Notes: generated by a model not told the origin, from the letters alone. A DNA stretch of 64,000 nucleotides from Teratosphaeria epicoccoides (GCA_021401465.1 JADDMT010000038.1:124001-188000); one strand, 5' to 3'; numbered from the stretch's first letter, positions 42,297 to 53,463 are shown. Translations and numbers: made by a program.

Positions 42297-43458
42297 TCAG
42301 CCCGCCCTCCAACCAATCGGATTCGGCACGGGCCTCCCCTCCCCATCCGCCTGCTCCAACGGGCCCCGCTTCGTCCCCCTTGGATTCAGCTTCTCCGCCC
42401 TCTCAAACATCCCCATTGTATGCGCCCACACCTTCCCCCTCAGCCCCATCTCCCGATACCGCCTCAACACCGTCTCATCCCCAATACTCTTCCCATCCCA
42501 ATCCAACAAATACGCACCACTCCCCACCTCGCCAGTACTGCCCCTCATCACATCGACGCCCTCCGGCCTCGGAATACCGACGTCATTCTTGTTGTGGTCG
42601 CGAGCAGGGTAACATTGATTCGTCATCTGGAAGAAGTGCCGTTCCCCGGACTTTTGCACGTTGAGGATCCAGGGCGTCATGACGGCGTACATGACCTTGA
42701 CGGCGAGACGGACAGGGCCAGAGAGTTCGTTGACGATTCCGGTCTTTACGGTTCCTGGGTAGGAGTGTGAGAAGCAGGTTCCTGGGTATCGTTCGGCGAG
42801 CTCTTCGAGCGCGAAATCGGTCATGACGACGCAATGAGCGAGGCAGGCGTGGAGAGTGAAGTTGTTTTTGAGTTCCAGGTCGTCTTGGCGGACTTCGCCT
42901 TCAGAGCCGGCAGCGAGGACGCTGACGGCGCGGGAGAGCTCGTGTCTTTCAGAAGCGGCGGTGAGGAGCGGCATGAGGTTTTGGATCCAGCGGATACGGG
43001 AGTAGTAGTTGACGCTCATTTTCTTGTCCATGCCTTCGACAGTCTCCGCGCGTCCCTTGAGAGTCATGTAGCCGGCCGTCAGAAAGAGACAATTGATTTT
43101 CTGCTCCTTCTCCCGCAGCTCCTCGCAAACCTCGTCAACATTCTTGAGCAGCGAGATATCCTTCTCCAGGAATATCGCGTCAGCCTCCGGGTTCAGCTCC
43201 CGTAGATCCTCGACCACTTGTCTCCCCTTCTCTCGTGATCTGCGTAGAAAGGTCATCAAAACTAAGAAGTTTCGGGTCGTCAAATGGAGGCTCGACTAAC
43301 CTCCCGATAATATACGCCTTTGGCTTCTTCGTTCGAATAAACAGCTCCTTCGCCGTACTCGCGCCTATACCTCCCGTGCCACCCACGAACACCGCCACGA
43401 ATCCAGAGATGTGCTTCCCTTGCGCGTTAGCGGCGCGGATGGATTCTATCTTGAGCAT
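42297..43458 (-). CDS. Short-chain dehydrogenase/reductase (SDR), two exons
   Basis: Probable NAD(P)-dependent oxidoreductase. Exon 1 is 43301-43458, intron 43240-43300 (GTTAGT...CGCAG, 61 nt), exon 2 is 42297-43239; 366 residues from MLKIESIRAANAQGKH. The join reads AYIIGRSREKGRQVVEDL. The cofactor loop is VGGTGGIG; the NAG position is LTAGY. The usual Tyr-x3-Lys is not evident: the matching stretch reads LHACLAHCVVM, as happens in some fungal SDRs of this type, so catalysis may differ. SHSYPGTVKTGI marks the substrate loop. The frame is open to 43680, which would add 74 mostly polar residues; the shorter start fits the family. Convergent with the ligase gene. Confidence 0.82.
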
Positions 43459-44334
43459 TTCGATATTGGCCCCATAAAGGATGTCTGAGACGAGGGATCC
43501 GTTATTGTCGATGGGCACAGCAACAGTCTCGTCAGCGTCATCTGAAAGATTATCGCGATCCGACACTTCACCGCGATCAATCTTGTTTCCCCTGTTTGCA
43601 ATCTGGTCAGATGAGCTAGGCGTAGCGGCTGACGCGCCGGAAAATAGCCAGGACTTCATCTGCCTGCCCGCGAGAAGCATACAGCTATGTCGTCGCTATG
43701 ATCCGTCTGCCATACGCAGGGCAAGCAGGGATGCAAATGCTTAGCCAAGGATTAGTATGGAGTCTGTGGGGTTCTGGTTTCTGTCTAGAAGATGATTCTA
43801 CAGCATTCAGGGGTTCCTTGTGCTTCGGCAATGTCGAATGTGGCTGGCCGGGTCGCTTCTACTGCGTCTACGTAGCTAATACTACGGGAACGCGTTTGAG
43901 GACTGGGCGGCAGGAGAGGGAGTGGTATGGACGGTGAACGGGGAGTCGGTCATTCTTACCGTGGTATATAATTTTTGGGAACGAAAGTGAAAATTGTCCA
44001 ATGCACACTGGCGAACACGTAGAAAAGGCGCTGATTGGTCGGCTTTTGTCATATACCAAACGGGGTCCAGGCCGCGCCTCCGATATCGCGGACCATCTTG
44101 CGCTATTCTCTTTGCTGGATTTCCCACGCAAAGACACAAGATAAAGATAGAGTCTAACGAGACCGACTGTGTTGACAAAGACTTTCCTTGGTTGAGCGCA
44201 AGATGCCGCTCGTTCACCAGTCGTCCAACAATAGAGTGCGGGCTGGACGGTACCACCGCCTCTCCCTGACCACAGAATGACACCTTCAGAATGGACCATG
44301 ATAGAGCTCGAATGCATTCAGACATAAGACATTT
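43459..44334. other. Spacer, partly possible SDR N-terminal extension
   Basis: 43459-43680 is an open extension of the SDR frame. Beyond it, only overlapping frames with no recognised protein. A 12-bp word (TTCAGACATAAG) occurs twice near 44317-44345, at the 3' end of the AMP-binding gene. Confidence 0.45.
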
Positions 44335-46092
44335 TCAGACATAAGCCAAAGTAGCATCCTCCCTTATCCTTCCTTTGGCTCCCAACCTCACCTCTCCACC
44401 CGCAACAGCAGGTCCGGCAACCACAATCTCGCCCATTGGCTGTGCCTTGCCAAGCTGCTCCTCTGCACCATCCACCAGTTTGATCTCGACAGCACTGACT
44501 GGGATGCCAAAATGACTATGCTTTGTCCCTTCCTCCCTCCTGTAGTCAAAGACACCCGTCTGTGCCACCGCGCCTGCAACTTTCGCCGCTGTCAAGGCAT
44601 ACACGATGCGGGACCGTGTGGCGATGCGCAAATCAGAGAGCTGCGCGGACGAAAGGGCAGGAGTGCCGGCGCCGGCGCGCTCGGAAACGAGAATGAGGCG
44701 CAGGCGCCCAGGCTCGTTGCCGATGGCGTTGCTGGCAGGGCCTAGTGCTTTGATGATTGCGGAATCCACCGGCATTCGACCTGCGTTGAGAGAGCGATTG
44801 GAGGTGTATTTGCTTAGCTTTTGAGGTACAGATGTCACGTTCTTGGCCTCGTTTTCGTGCATGACGGCCAAGGTCTCTGCCGAGGCAATAATGACTGTTG
44901 GACTGACGCTGCGGCCTGCGAGAGCCAAGTCGACGCCTGGGCCTGCTACGCTATTGATGGCCAGGCTGGCGTGCGTGTAGAGAGCCGCGAAGGTCTGGCA
45001 AAGCACGTAAGTATGCGTGAAGCTGTCTGCTGGGAGTACGAGGTCGGATGGTGTGAAGCGCTGTCGCAGCGGAAGGGCAGAGATGAGCGCAGCGGTGGCC
45101 GCGACGATGTTCGACTGCGTGAACGTGACAATCTCAGGTTTCGATTGAGGATCCGCTCCTTGCCAGACACTGACCAAGTCCGCTGATTTTACAGCCGTGT
45201 CGTTGGCCGGCAATGAAGCAGTTGCTGTCTTGTTCTCCTCAACAACATCGTGCCAGACGCTAACTTTCAAACGGTTGGCTGCAAAGTCAGGGACACCATT
45301 CCAGTCCATATGCCTGCTTGTCTTCTCTACGACCCAAGTTAGGAGACGTAGATCTTGACAGCTTGCCACCAAGTCGTCCAATGGTAAGTTGCCAGCGGCA
45401 CAGACTAGTGCATCGGCACCGGTAGCATTGATAAGATCGTACACCTTGGGGTGTGGCTGATTATAGGGCAGTAATACAGGTGTATGACCATAGAAAGCGC
45501 AGGCTGTTCACCCATGTCAGCCGTTTTGCTAGGTGTCCAAAGCCAACTAATACGCACCAAAGATTGTGGACAGGTACTCGACACTGTTTGGTAAATATAT
45601 CGCAACCTTCTTCACGCCGACATCTTTGAAATGCTTGCCAAGCACATTGATCTCCTCGGTCAAAGCTTCGATGGGATGAACAACCAGCTCCTCCTTGCCC
45701 ATGACAGTCATGATAGAGCCCCTCGCTACGTCATTTCCATCCTCGCCCTTCTGTCCACCTCTCAGCACCTCTTTCCAGATGTCCCTCACATCTCCATCCC
45801 TTCCAGGCGCCCATCGAGGGGCACCGAGTTCCTTGACATTAAGGCCTGACTTGAGAGGATACCCATGAGGCACCTCTGGAGATCTGTAGACGGCTGATTC
45901 GCCCTTGTTACGTATCGGACTCACTGAACTCTGTCTGGCCAGTAGCAGTGGATGTGTGTCTGGCTCTTCAGGGTATATGATCGGGTAAGCGACGACGGCT
46001 ACGATGATAAGCGCGAGGATTGTGGTGAGAATGCCCCAGTCTGCCAGGAGGGAGCTGAGGTGGTGGTCGGCAGATTCTATCCAGGTCGCCAT
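44335..46092 (-). CDS. Membrane-anchored AMP-binding (acyl-CoA synthetase-like) protein
   Basis: Exon 1 is 45558-46092, intron 45504-45557 (GTGCGT...AACAG, 54 nt), exon 2 is 44335-45503; 567 residues, join IFACAFYGHTPVLLPYN. A single N-terminal membrane helix (WGILTTILALIIVAVVAYP) is followed by EEPDTHPLLLARQSSVSPI and KSGLNVKELGAPRWAPGRDG, segments I recall as typical of a conserved filamentous-fungal AMP-binding family. The adenylate-forming fold is seen in VAIYLPNSVEYL, GADALVCAAGNLPL and SKPEIVTFTQSNI. The protein stops at the end of the N-terminal fold (GEIVVAGPAVAGGEVRLG), lacking the mobile C-terminal domain with its catalytic Lys, so activity is doubtful. Location is probably ER or another endomembrane. 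Divergent from pom34 (377 bp apart). Confidence 0.85.
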
Positions 46093-46469
46093 GGTAGAAG
46101 TTCCTGGTTTATTACCTTATCTATTGCTTGACAGTTTAGGTCGGTACAGCGCTTAGAAGATGAGACGAGAGCTCGCACGTCAGGCAGACTCGACTTTCAG
46201 ATGGACTTAGCGGCGATAAATGCAGCTGCAGATTCGGACAGACCCGCAAACACGCTAGCGAACGGGCTTTCACATGGTAACCACATGCAGCGACCGAGCC
46301 GCGAAGGCGTTTCTGATCGTTTCAAAGGAACAAAACATAGAATGGCTTGACGGAGTTCCAGGCGCATGAATCACTAACATACTAACACCGCAGCGCAGTG
46401 CTACGAGCCATACCGGCAACTCGGGTGACACACGAGAACAAACAACCGGGGATCACGTTAACAACCACC
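46093..46469. promoter_or_regulatory. Divergent promoter between AMP-binding gene and pom34
   Basis: 377 bp separate two divergent start codons, so both promoters must lie here. No specific binding site can be supported by eye. Confidence 0.6.
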
Positions 46470-47477
46470 ATGTCAACGACCGCCCTGGCCACCCGCACCA
46501 ACGCGCGCAATATCTCCAACCCCAATGCATACTCGAGCGGCTTCGCAGCTCCGGTATCGCGGCAACATACGTCGCAGAGTCCGCCAAATGCTGCTATCTC
46601 TTCTACTACAGTCTCTACTGTCGCCAGCGCCATACCAAAGATCGGTTTCACTCCAAACAAGACGCCGTCTACACCTGCATCAGCTGGCAGGGATTCACCG
46701 AGGAATAGTACGCCAGGAGCATGGCAGCATCCGCGCCTCGAGGAAGTGATACAGCGACAAAATGCGACCAGGTTTGACGGAAGCAATGTGCGCGTTATTG
46801 GCTTTAACGTCGCCCTGATCGCTGGGTCCTTCTTCGTAACAGCCGTAGCCTACAAATTGTGTGTTCTTTCCCGACCTGCTATCTGACCATCGCTAAAGTC
46901 TCCTAGTCTCCCCAATTCAACCCTGCAGACCGTTGATCCATACGCCACATACATCCTCTACACCCTGCGCGCCTTCTTCACCATGAACATCGGTATCGCC
47001 ATCCTCCCGCTCTTCCGACCACATGACACGTGCGAAGACATCCCACTCACGCCCGCTCAACGCGCTCAGTTAGGTCTCCCACCGATGACACGCCAGGTGA
47101 CACCACAGGAGAAGGAGCAATACGTCACACCGCCACGATACTCTAGGAGCAACACACCACAATCGGGAAGCAGCTTGAGAGCTGAAGCCGGTGACTCGCC
47201 ATTGAGAGGAAGCAGCCCATTAGACGTAAGCTTGAGGAGAAGCACGCCCAACTCGCCTTTCAGCAGCAGCAAGAGACGTTCGAGCTTTCGTGATTCCAGT
47301 CTGCTGTTAGCTGGCAGCGAATTTGATGCTGCGGGGTCGTCGACGCCGACAAAGAGCAATAACAAGGCGAGTGTAGGGCTGAACAACAAGTGGTTGTACG
47401 AGAAAGGACGAGGAAGCCCCCGCACCAGTGTAGGTGGGCTGACTGGATTTGGAGGGACGGGCAGTGTATTTATGTAA
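46470..47477 (+). CDS. pom34: Nuclear pore membrane protein Pom34
   Basis: A transmembrane nucleoporin of the pore membrane ring. Exon 1 is 46470-46858, intron 46859-46906 (GTGTGT...CCTAG, 48 nt), exon 2 is 46907-47477; 319 residues. The N-terminus is disordered Ser/Thr/Pro-rich. HPRLEEVIQRQNATRFDGSN leads into membrane helix 1 (VIGFNVALIAGSFFVTAVAY), a short lumenal loop carrying QTVDPYATYIL, and helix 2 around FFTMNIGIAILPLF. PLTPAQRAQLGLPP and QYVTPPRYSRS follow, a signature of the fungal NPCC/Pom34 family, then a Ser-rich tail ending GTGSVFM. The ATG at 46470 in CACCATG context is preferred over one 24 codons upstream. Confidence 0.9.
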
Positions 47478-48001
47478 GACTTTCAGCTCGCAACCGTGAA
47501 ACGTGTATGGCATGGCATGGCATGGCATAGCGCAGTAAGCGCTGATGTACATGAATGCTGTCCCTGCTAATCTCTCCGGCCCTCCGTCGACTCGTCGATA
47601 GAGGAAGCAAACACCATCACTGCCCCTCCTCCCCCCTACCTCTCAAAAGTAGGCTTTCGTTGTTAGGCTTCCGCTCAAGAATTGTCCAGCTGTGGCATTT
47701 AAGAGTGCAAGTTCGAGTTCGGGGATCATTAAGTGAGACCAGCTTATGGCATCATCTCGGATCCTAAGGCTTGGGCCGGGCTGTTTGTCTCTTCTGGGCC
47801 ACATCGGCGGTCATGCGACCCGTACCGTCAAGCAGCCCCGACTGTGCGCGATGAATTGGTAGACGAGCCGAGGCAGTCGTGAGATGAAGTCTCAGATTGA
47901 ATGGCGAGCGGCTCGAACCTCAGATCAAGAATATCCACTAGTGTGGTGGACTGACTGACCAACTGCCCATCAACTTCACTGTGTAGGCATCCAATTCCTG
48001 T
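47478..48001. other. Convergent intergenic gap
   Basis: 524 bp between pom34 (+) and the PQ-loop gene (-), whose 3' ends face each other. It contains an ATGGC microsatellite; nothing else is recognised. Confidence 0.5.
47507..47526 (+). repeat. ATGGC pentanucleotide microsatellite, four units
   Basis: Four exact ATGGC units in tandem, 30 bp past the pom34 stop. Confidence 0.9.
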
Positions 48002-49153
48002 CTATCGCTCTGTCGGATGCCTGCCTCGTCCCTCACCGTCCGCTGTCCTGGGCTTCGCGTCTGCCGTATTGTTCCTATACATGAAAAATTGCACGAAGAC
48101 CGCAAAATCTAGAACCAGCGTGCCCAAGCTCCCAAGCAACCAGCTTAGATTTACGAGGATATATCGGCCATATACTGCCCGCGCCTCACCGGGCCTGCAA
48201 TGGCTTTCGACCCACCTGCCATGTCTTTGGCGCGCGCAGACCGGCGCAAAAGCGAAAATCGAGAGAACGTATGTAAGGTTGCCGATGCATGCGAAGAGGA
48301 AGAACAGAGCATTGAGTCCTTCGGTCGACCTGCGTCGGTAGTTTAGGAGCAGCTGAGGAATACGTGAGCCAAGGTACAAAATAGCGCAGATATATCCAAA
48401 AATCTGGCCCCACAGGCTGAACTGAAGACTCGCTGCTTGGTCCTCAGTCGGCGTACGATCAGCGCTGGTCTCCGGAGCGGAGGGTGAAAGATAGTAGCCA
48501 GCGATTCCAGCAAGGACTACCAGGACGATAGCCGTGCCATTGAACAGGATTGCCTGGGCCCAAGAGCGAGGCTTACTGGACTGTATGGCATCGATATTGC
48601 TGGCGGGCTTGGATTGGCTATGCAAAGGCACGACTGGCGACATGTGCGTCCCGTCCAGACCGGCCAGCCGGTCGCGGAATGACGACTGAGACCTGTTGCG
48701 TCCAGAACCGGTCTCGGCATCCGCGGCCGTCAGAGGGCGCGATGCACCACCCTCAAGATGCCCTGCATGCACCAGAGGCGTTCGCTCGCTCGCTACAACG
48801 GCATTGCCGTCTTCACAGCCCCCCGCGTCCTTGTCTGGTCTCGGGTCTCGTAGAGTGAATCCTCTATAGTAGAAGCATTGGCCCAGTAGCACTACATCCG
48901 CGAATGTATAGTAGATTGCCAGAATGATCATAGTGGGCAAGACGCCTTGCAGCACAGCGCCCAGAATGTTGAAGACATCTCCCAGCAGCCAGATAATTAT
49001 GAATTCGATCGATAGTCCTTCGGCTGAAGATCGTCTGAAGTTCTCGATGATTTGAGGTGAAAAGACTACGACCCAGCATGCGATGGATACGGAGCCGCAG
49101 ATGCCAGAGAGGGCTTCGATGTCGAGGGTGTAGCCTCCTGAAGGTGGAAACAT
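48002..49153 (-). CDS. PQ-loop vacuolar amino acid transporter (Ypq/Rtc2, PQLC2 type)
   Basis: Likely exporter of basic amino acids from the vacuole. Single exon, 383 residues with seven predicted helices. The two PQ-loop repeats are explicit: VVFSPQIIENFRRSSAEGLS near residues 29-48 and LYLGSRIPQLLLNYRRRSTE near 265-284. Both carry the Pro-Gln dipeptide essential for transport. Helix 3-4 are joined by a long polar loop (about 105-205) with an ERTPLV motif, typical of Ypq proteins. NLSWLLGSLGTLVLDF near the C-terminus is a family signature. Residues CARQRHGRWVESHC before PGEARAVYGRY are longer than I expect and could hide a small unspliced intron, but no good splice pair is seen. Divergent from the Yar1-like gene. 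Confidence 0.88.
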   Translation of the reverse strand: MFPPSGGYTLDIEALSGICGSVSIACWVVVFSPQIIENFRRSSAEGLSIEFIIIWLLGDVFNILGAVLQGVLPTMIILAIYYTFADVVLLGQCFYYRGFTLRDPRPDKDAGGCEDGNAVVASERTPLVHAGHLEGGASRPLTAADAETGSGRNRSQSSFRDRLAGLDGTHMSPVVPLHSQSKPASNIDAIQSSKPRSWAQAILFNGTAIVLVVLAGIAGYYLSPSAPETSADRTPTEDQAASLQFSLWGQIFGYICAILYLGSRIPQLLLNYRRRSTEGLNALFFLFACIGNLTYVLSIFAFAPVCARQRHGRWVESHCRPGEARAVYGRYILVNLSWLLGSLGTLVLDFAVFVQFFMYRNNTADAKPRTADGEGRGRHPTER

Positions 49154-49476
49154 AATGATGGTCCTATGACTGATGGTGGTCTGTGTTGCCTCAAGGCGGA
49201 GGGGCTGTCGGAATGCAACACAAGTCCAATGTTATTCGCGCTCCAGATCTAGTGAAGGAGTGTAGTGCCAGTGGCAGCTGAGATGGCGCATTCGAAACGA
49301 TCGTCATACGCAGAGCAGCAGAGCAGAGTCAGACATGCACAAGATTTTTGTTTGTGGAGACGGTAGGTAGCGTCCGTGCCCAATGACGCAGGGCTCTCGT
49401 TGACCTTTCAGGTTCGAGAAGTTCTTGTTAGTGAGACACTGAAAGAAGTGAAGCTATCTACAATCGTGGAGTTACA
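49154..49476. promoter_or_regulatory. Divergent promoter between PQ-loop gene and Yar1-like gene
   Basis: 323 bp between two divergent starts must hold both promoters. No site can be assigned. Confidence 0.55.
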
Positions 49477-50094
49477 ATGCCGGCTGCGACCATGACGGCT
49501 CCCCAACTGACCCTCGATGGAATTGACGATCTGCTGTACTTCACACGCGCGAATGAGGCCAGTGAGTTGCAGCAGACGCTCAAGGAGTTGGCGCAGAAAT
49601 ATAGCTGCTCAGCGAAGGATGTGCTGGAATCATGTATAGATCCAGACACCAGAAATACCGTTCTGCATTATTGCTCTGCCAATGGTCTTTCAGACTTGCT
49701 CTCTCGGCTCCTAGCTCTGCTTCACAGCGGAGGGCAGCAGAGTGCAAACGGCGACGCTGTTAGTCAGCTCATCAATGCACAGAACACTGAAGGCAACACT
49801 CCGTTGCATTGGGCAGCGTACAATGGTCATCTGCCTGTTGTGCGCTCGCTGGTTAATGCAGGCGCAGACATGTGGATAAAGAACAATGCGGGGCATCTGG
49901 CTATGTTTGAGGCTGGCAGGGCTGAGAAGGAGGATGTGGTGCAGTTCTTGCTGGAGAAGGGTGGCAATGCGGTAGAAACGGGTGGACGAGAGGGTGGTCC
50001 GAGTCAGGATGAGGAGATGGAGGTTGATGCTGTTGTTGGAGCCAGTACGAGTGCAGATGGGGTGGAGGGAGAGGATGTGAAGATGGCAGGGTGA
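49477..50094 (+). CDS. yar1: Ankyrin-repeat protein, Yar1-like
   Basis: Single exon, 205 residues. Two ankyrin repeats are readable: NTVLHYCSANGLSDLLSRLL and GNTPLHWAAYNGHLPVVRSL, the latter continuing VNAGADMWIKNNAGHLAMFE. An N-terminal helix (LDGIDDLLYFTRANEASELQ) and an acidic C-terminal tail (DEEMEVDAVVG) match the layout of Yar1, the small chaperone that escorts ribosomal protein Rps3 to the nucleus. The size fits Yar1 (about 200 residues). Ankyrin proteins are easily confused, so the ortholog call is likely but not certain. Start at the first ATG; another lies five codons on. Confidence 0.75.
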   Translation: MPAATMTAPQLTLDGIDDLLYFTRANEASELQQTLKELAQKYSCSAKDVLESCIDPDTRNTVLHYCSANGLSDLLSRLLALLHSGGQQSANGDAVSQLINAQNTEGNTPLHWAAYNGHLPVVRSLVNAGADMWIKNNAGHLAMFEAGRAEKEDVVQFLLEKGGNAVETGGREGGPSQDEEMEVDAVVGASTSADGVEGEDVKMAG

Positions 50095-50304
50095 TGGGAG
50101 GCGACGAGGTCAGACTCATCGCATATTCAAGCGGGATCCTCTATGGCTACGACCGGCCGCGAATGTGCTTCGCGAGTCAATGATGGACGACACTGGCTCG
50201 GCAAGACGACGCTGGTGTGTGACCAATGGACGGCGAGCAGTCGGACCACGATGAGCCAGAAAGGTGGCTCGCGGCTACAACACCACGATCTATGAGTGTG
50301 AGGA

Positions 50305-51354
50305 CTAAGAGAGCTCCAAGCAAAAGAGAAAGGCCTGCAACGGACGGGACGGCATTGAGCACCCGCCGAGGTTGCGCCATGTTTCACCAATAATGAAATG
50401 AGTGGCTCGAGGTGTTAGTCTGGCGACATCGCACCACAAATACTCTGAGCCATATCGCTGAATCCCGTCTGCGCTTCTCACACGAAAAATTGCTGCCAGC
50501 GGGCTCTCGGCAATATTCTCGAGTGGTCCTTCCCGCCAAGCTTCGCAGCGCTCGTCAAAATCAAGACATCTCCCAGCGCCAGTCAACATCGTCGACTTCG
50601 CTAAACATGAAGCACCCATCGCCAAATAACTCTCCGCATCCCCCATCGACCCCTGCTCACTCCAAAGCCCCATCGCAGCTTCAGTCACAATTCTGGACTC
50701 GCTGCACGAACACCACCTTATCCACCTTCTCCTGAGCCGATCTCTCCATGGAAGCAGAGCCCACATTCCTCCTGTCCTCAATTAACCGAACTGATGCTGT
50801 CCTCAGCCCTGCACAAAGCGCTCGAGCCACGGGTCGACGCCCGATCATCCCTGCAATCGGTATAACGACCCTCTCGAGCATTATGAGATAGATCTCGGTG
50901 GCCTTTGCGCCCCCGTCCATTGCCCAGTAGCGCTCTGACAGGCTTTCTATGCACTGTCGGAGAGCTGCAAGTGGAAGGTGAAGGTTGGGATGAAACGGGC
51001 GTAGTCTGGCGAGAGGGTGCGCATGAAGTATGTTATGCAGGCTTCTGCTATGACATCGGTGATGTTTGCTTCGAATCGGGTAGAGAGGTAGAAGAGGCCA
51101 ATAGCTTCGTTGCGGATTTGGCGATCGATGTGCAGGAGTCGGAGGCGAGACCTGTGGAGCCTCAATAGGGGCTCGAAGGTCTTATCTGCCTGCGACCCAA
51201 AGACCTTTAAGTAGATCATATTGCGAATTCTTGGCAGAAGCTGTGTCTCAAAGAGCGACATTTTCTTCGGGTTTTGGGCGAATTGAGAGACGATGTCGGT
51301 GGATGCACGTGGATTGAATTCCTGTAAGTGGTTGATCGAGTCGAGCATCTGCAA
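50305..51354 (-). pseudogene. Decayed 2EXR/F-box-like protein gene
   Basis: The N-terminal frame (50947-51354) reads SLFETQLLPRIRNMIYLKVF and RLRLLHIDRQIRNEAIGLFY, the pattern of the fungal 2EXR-type domain (LPxEIRNxIY...RQIRxEA..hFY). It stops at LQLSDSA, but another frame continues without a gap as CIESLSERYWAMDGGAKATE, and a third carries on towards 50.3 kb. A frameshift near 50.96 kb therefore breaks an originally longer protein. Function of the family is unknown; members are numerous in plant-associated fungi. It could be two exons, but no splice pair restores the frame. Confidence 0.5.
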
Positions 51355-51818
51355 GAGGAAAGACAGAAGTTGAGACGCTGAGTCCGCACTCGCATTTCCC
51401 TGCGCGAATGTTTACTGGTTGATCGCTTTTTCAGTTTATAAGCTTCGATAGCAATATTATTGCCTGGATGATGAAGAAACATGAGTGCGCAGAGGTAGTA
51501 GAAGTATCTCGATTTCCTCCCAGAGGCGCAACAGGGGCTGCACTTGGAATACACCAGGTATTGAAGATTGTGTATACTGCTCATCAATCTGGAGAAATGG
51601 GGTAATTAATATATGCACAAGAACAAATAGCGCGGTAGATTCTGGTCCTGTAACAGAGGACCCAAGCAAGCAACCAATATCAGGTGGAGCAGATGCGTGC
51701 GCGCACGCCCGTACTGTTGACTTGGATGTCTTCTGATCTTGTTCTGGTGAAATACATCCTGACTGTCGATCTATGGCACAATCATCCTGTCATGTCGCCG
51801 GTACCGTCTTACCATGCA
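51355..51818. other. Spacer
   Basis: 464 bp with only short frames; nothing recognised. Confidence 0.5.
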
Positions 51819-53463
51819 TCAAGCAAGAATAGCGCTGATATTCGTCAACTTCGGATAGACATATGAGCCGTTCGTCATCGCGTCTTCTGGAACATACCAT
51901 CGCACTGTACGGGAGTCAGCAAAACACCCCCATCACCCCAACACGTCGAGGGCGGAACTTACACAACTGCGAAAATGTATCCGCAGCAGGCAGCCAATTT
52001 CCCGTCCAATTCACCGGCGGCGTCGAGTTTGCATTCTGTACTAGAATCTCAAACGGTCCATCATGCGAAGTATTAGCGCTAGGCCCGTATACCGGCCCGC
52101 TACCATCCAGATACGTAATATTGTAATTCCTGTCGCCAACCTCGAAACGGTTCAGCGAGTTAGGGATGAGATACTGATCCGGACCGTAGACACTCAAACT
52201 CCAAAAACCTTCGCTCTTGACCTTCGGCTTGGAGGAGAAAGTGTAGATGAAGGATTGATTGGGCTGCAGATTGAAGGTAGACGTGAAGCCTAGGGAGCCG
52301 TAGCCGGGGTAGAGTGTTTGTCTAACAGTCTGTTGTTGGTATCCTGCGTTTGCAACGTACGCGGCGCCGGCGTAGTGCTTCCCGAAGTTGCCCTGGTAGC
52401 CTGGGGTGGAGAGGAACCAGTTGTCGCCTTGCTGGCGGACATGCTCGGGTAAATTGATGTTCGCCATGATAGAATTGTTGGCGATGACTTGTGCTTGACT
52501 TAAGTTGACGCCGCTGGAGAGTGGGTAGTATGCGCTGTTGTAAAGGCCTGCGCGAGCGAGTATGCTGGCCACGCGGTAGCGCTCGGCATATACTTCTGGC
52601 TGGACGTATGGAATGAGCTTTGCAGCGAAGGAAAACTGCGTGGCCACGTTGTCGATGCCAAGGAATCCGCCGGTCGGAGAAGTCGAAATCAGTGATGGGG
52701 CATCGGCCGGAGCAGCGAGGCTTGAGGAGTTGGCTCGTGGGATTGGTGTCAGGGCTGAAGCGTTCTGATAAGAGTGCACTGCATCGAGGTCTGCAGTCGT
52801 GTTGTGCAGAAGCTCGATCCTAATCAGCATCGTGGCATACGACGACGGAACATTGACGACGCCGATGTATTGGTCTACGCCCTGCACACCAGCAAGAGCA
52901 CTAATAGCCGAGTCATTGTAACTAGCATAGCCCGGCGCAGTGAAGGTATCGTCGGCTCGGCGGATTAAGTACTGGCCAGCCGTGTTGCCATTCACGATAC
53001 CAATCTCTGCAATGTTGTTGCCAAACGGATCGTAGACAGGGTAGACGAAGTACCTCCCGTCATTGATATCTGGGACTGTCAAGACGACATCCTGACTTGA
53101 CAAATCCAGAGCGACTCTGGAGTATAGAGTATCCTCGTTGGGCTTGATGACACCCGGATCTGCGGGAGTCGCAAGGGTTCGTTGATTATAGATCTGATTG
53201 ATGCTAACATGCTGGAGCACGCCGCCAACAAAAGTTGGCGAAGATGGCGAGAGGGTATGTGTACTAGGGGCAGTCAGGTCATGTGCATCGAAGACTTGAA
53301 TGCGCTAGCCTACAATAATGGCCCAAGCTGTGGTGTTGAGATCTCCTGTTGGATTGCTGTCGATCGCTATGGTCCAACTTGCATTGGGAGTACTACTCTG
53401 CGCATATGCCTGATACGTCAGTAGCAGAGCCTGTGCGGCCACGAGATACCTTGCAATTTTCAT
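51819..53463 (-). pseudogene. Secreted DUF1254/DUF1214 protein with one-base frameshift
   Basis: Exons: 53314-53463, 51963-53263, 51819-51904; introns of 50 nt (GTAGGC...CCCTAG) and 58 nt (GTAAGT...TACAG). The signal peptide is MKIARYLVAAQALLLTYQAYA. Exon 2 opens with YTYPLAIFANF, then the frame must shift by one base to continue VGGVLQHVSINQIYNQRTLA. The extra base lies in the T4 run (AAAA at 53230-53233 on plus). With it removed, total coding length is 1536, exactly divisible by three, giving 511 residues. DUF1254 covers TPADPGVIKPNEDTLYSRV; DUF1214 covers FWSLSVYGPDQYLIPNSLNR and, across the last intron, RWYVPEDAMTNGSYVYP. Enzymatic activity of these domains is not established. Either a very recent null allele or an assembly error. 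Confidence 0.85.

Noticed and set aside
46382..46786. Minus-strand frame overlapping pom34
   Set aside because: A shadow of the Ser/Thr-rich N-terminus of Pom34; no motif, and pom34 has the conserved membrane segments.
15564..49153. A functional vacuole gene cluster (gtr1, vps1, vma1, PQ-loop transporter)
   Set aside because: The genes share a cellular theme but are separated by many unrelated genes, lie on one strand only partly, and are housekeeping genes found scattered in other fungi; co-location is probably chance.
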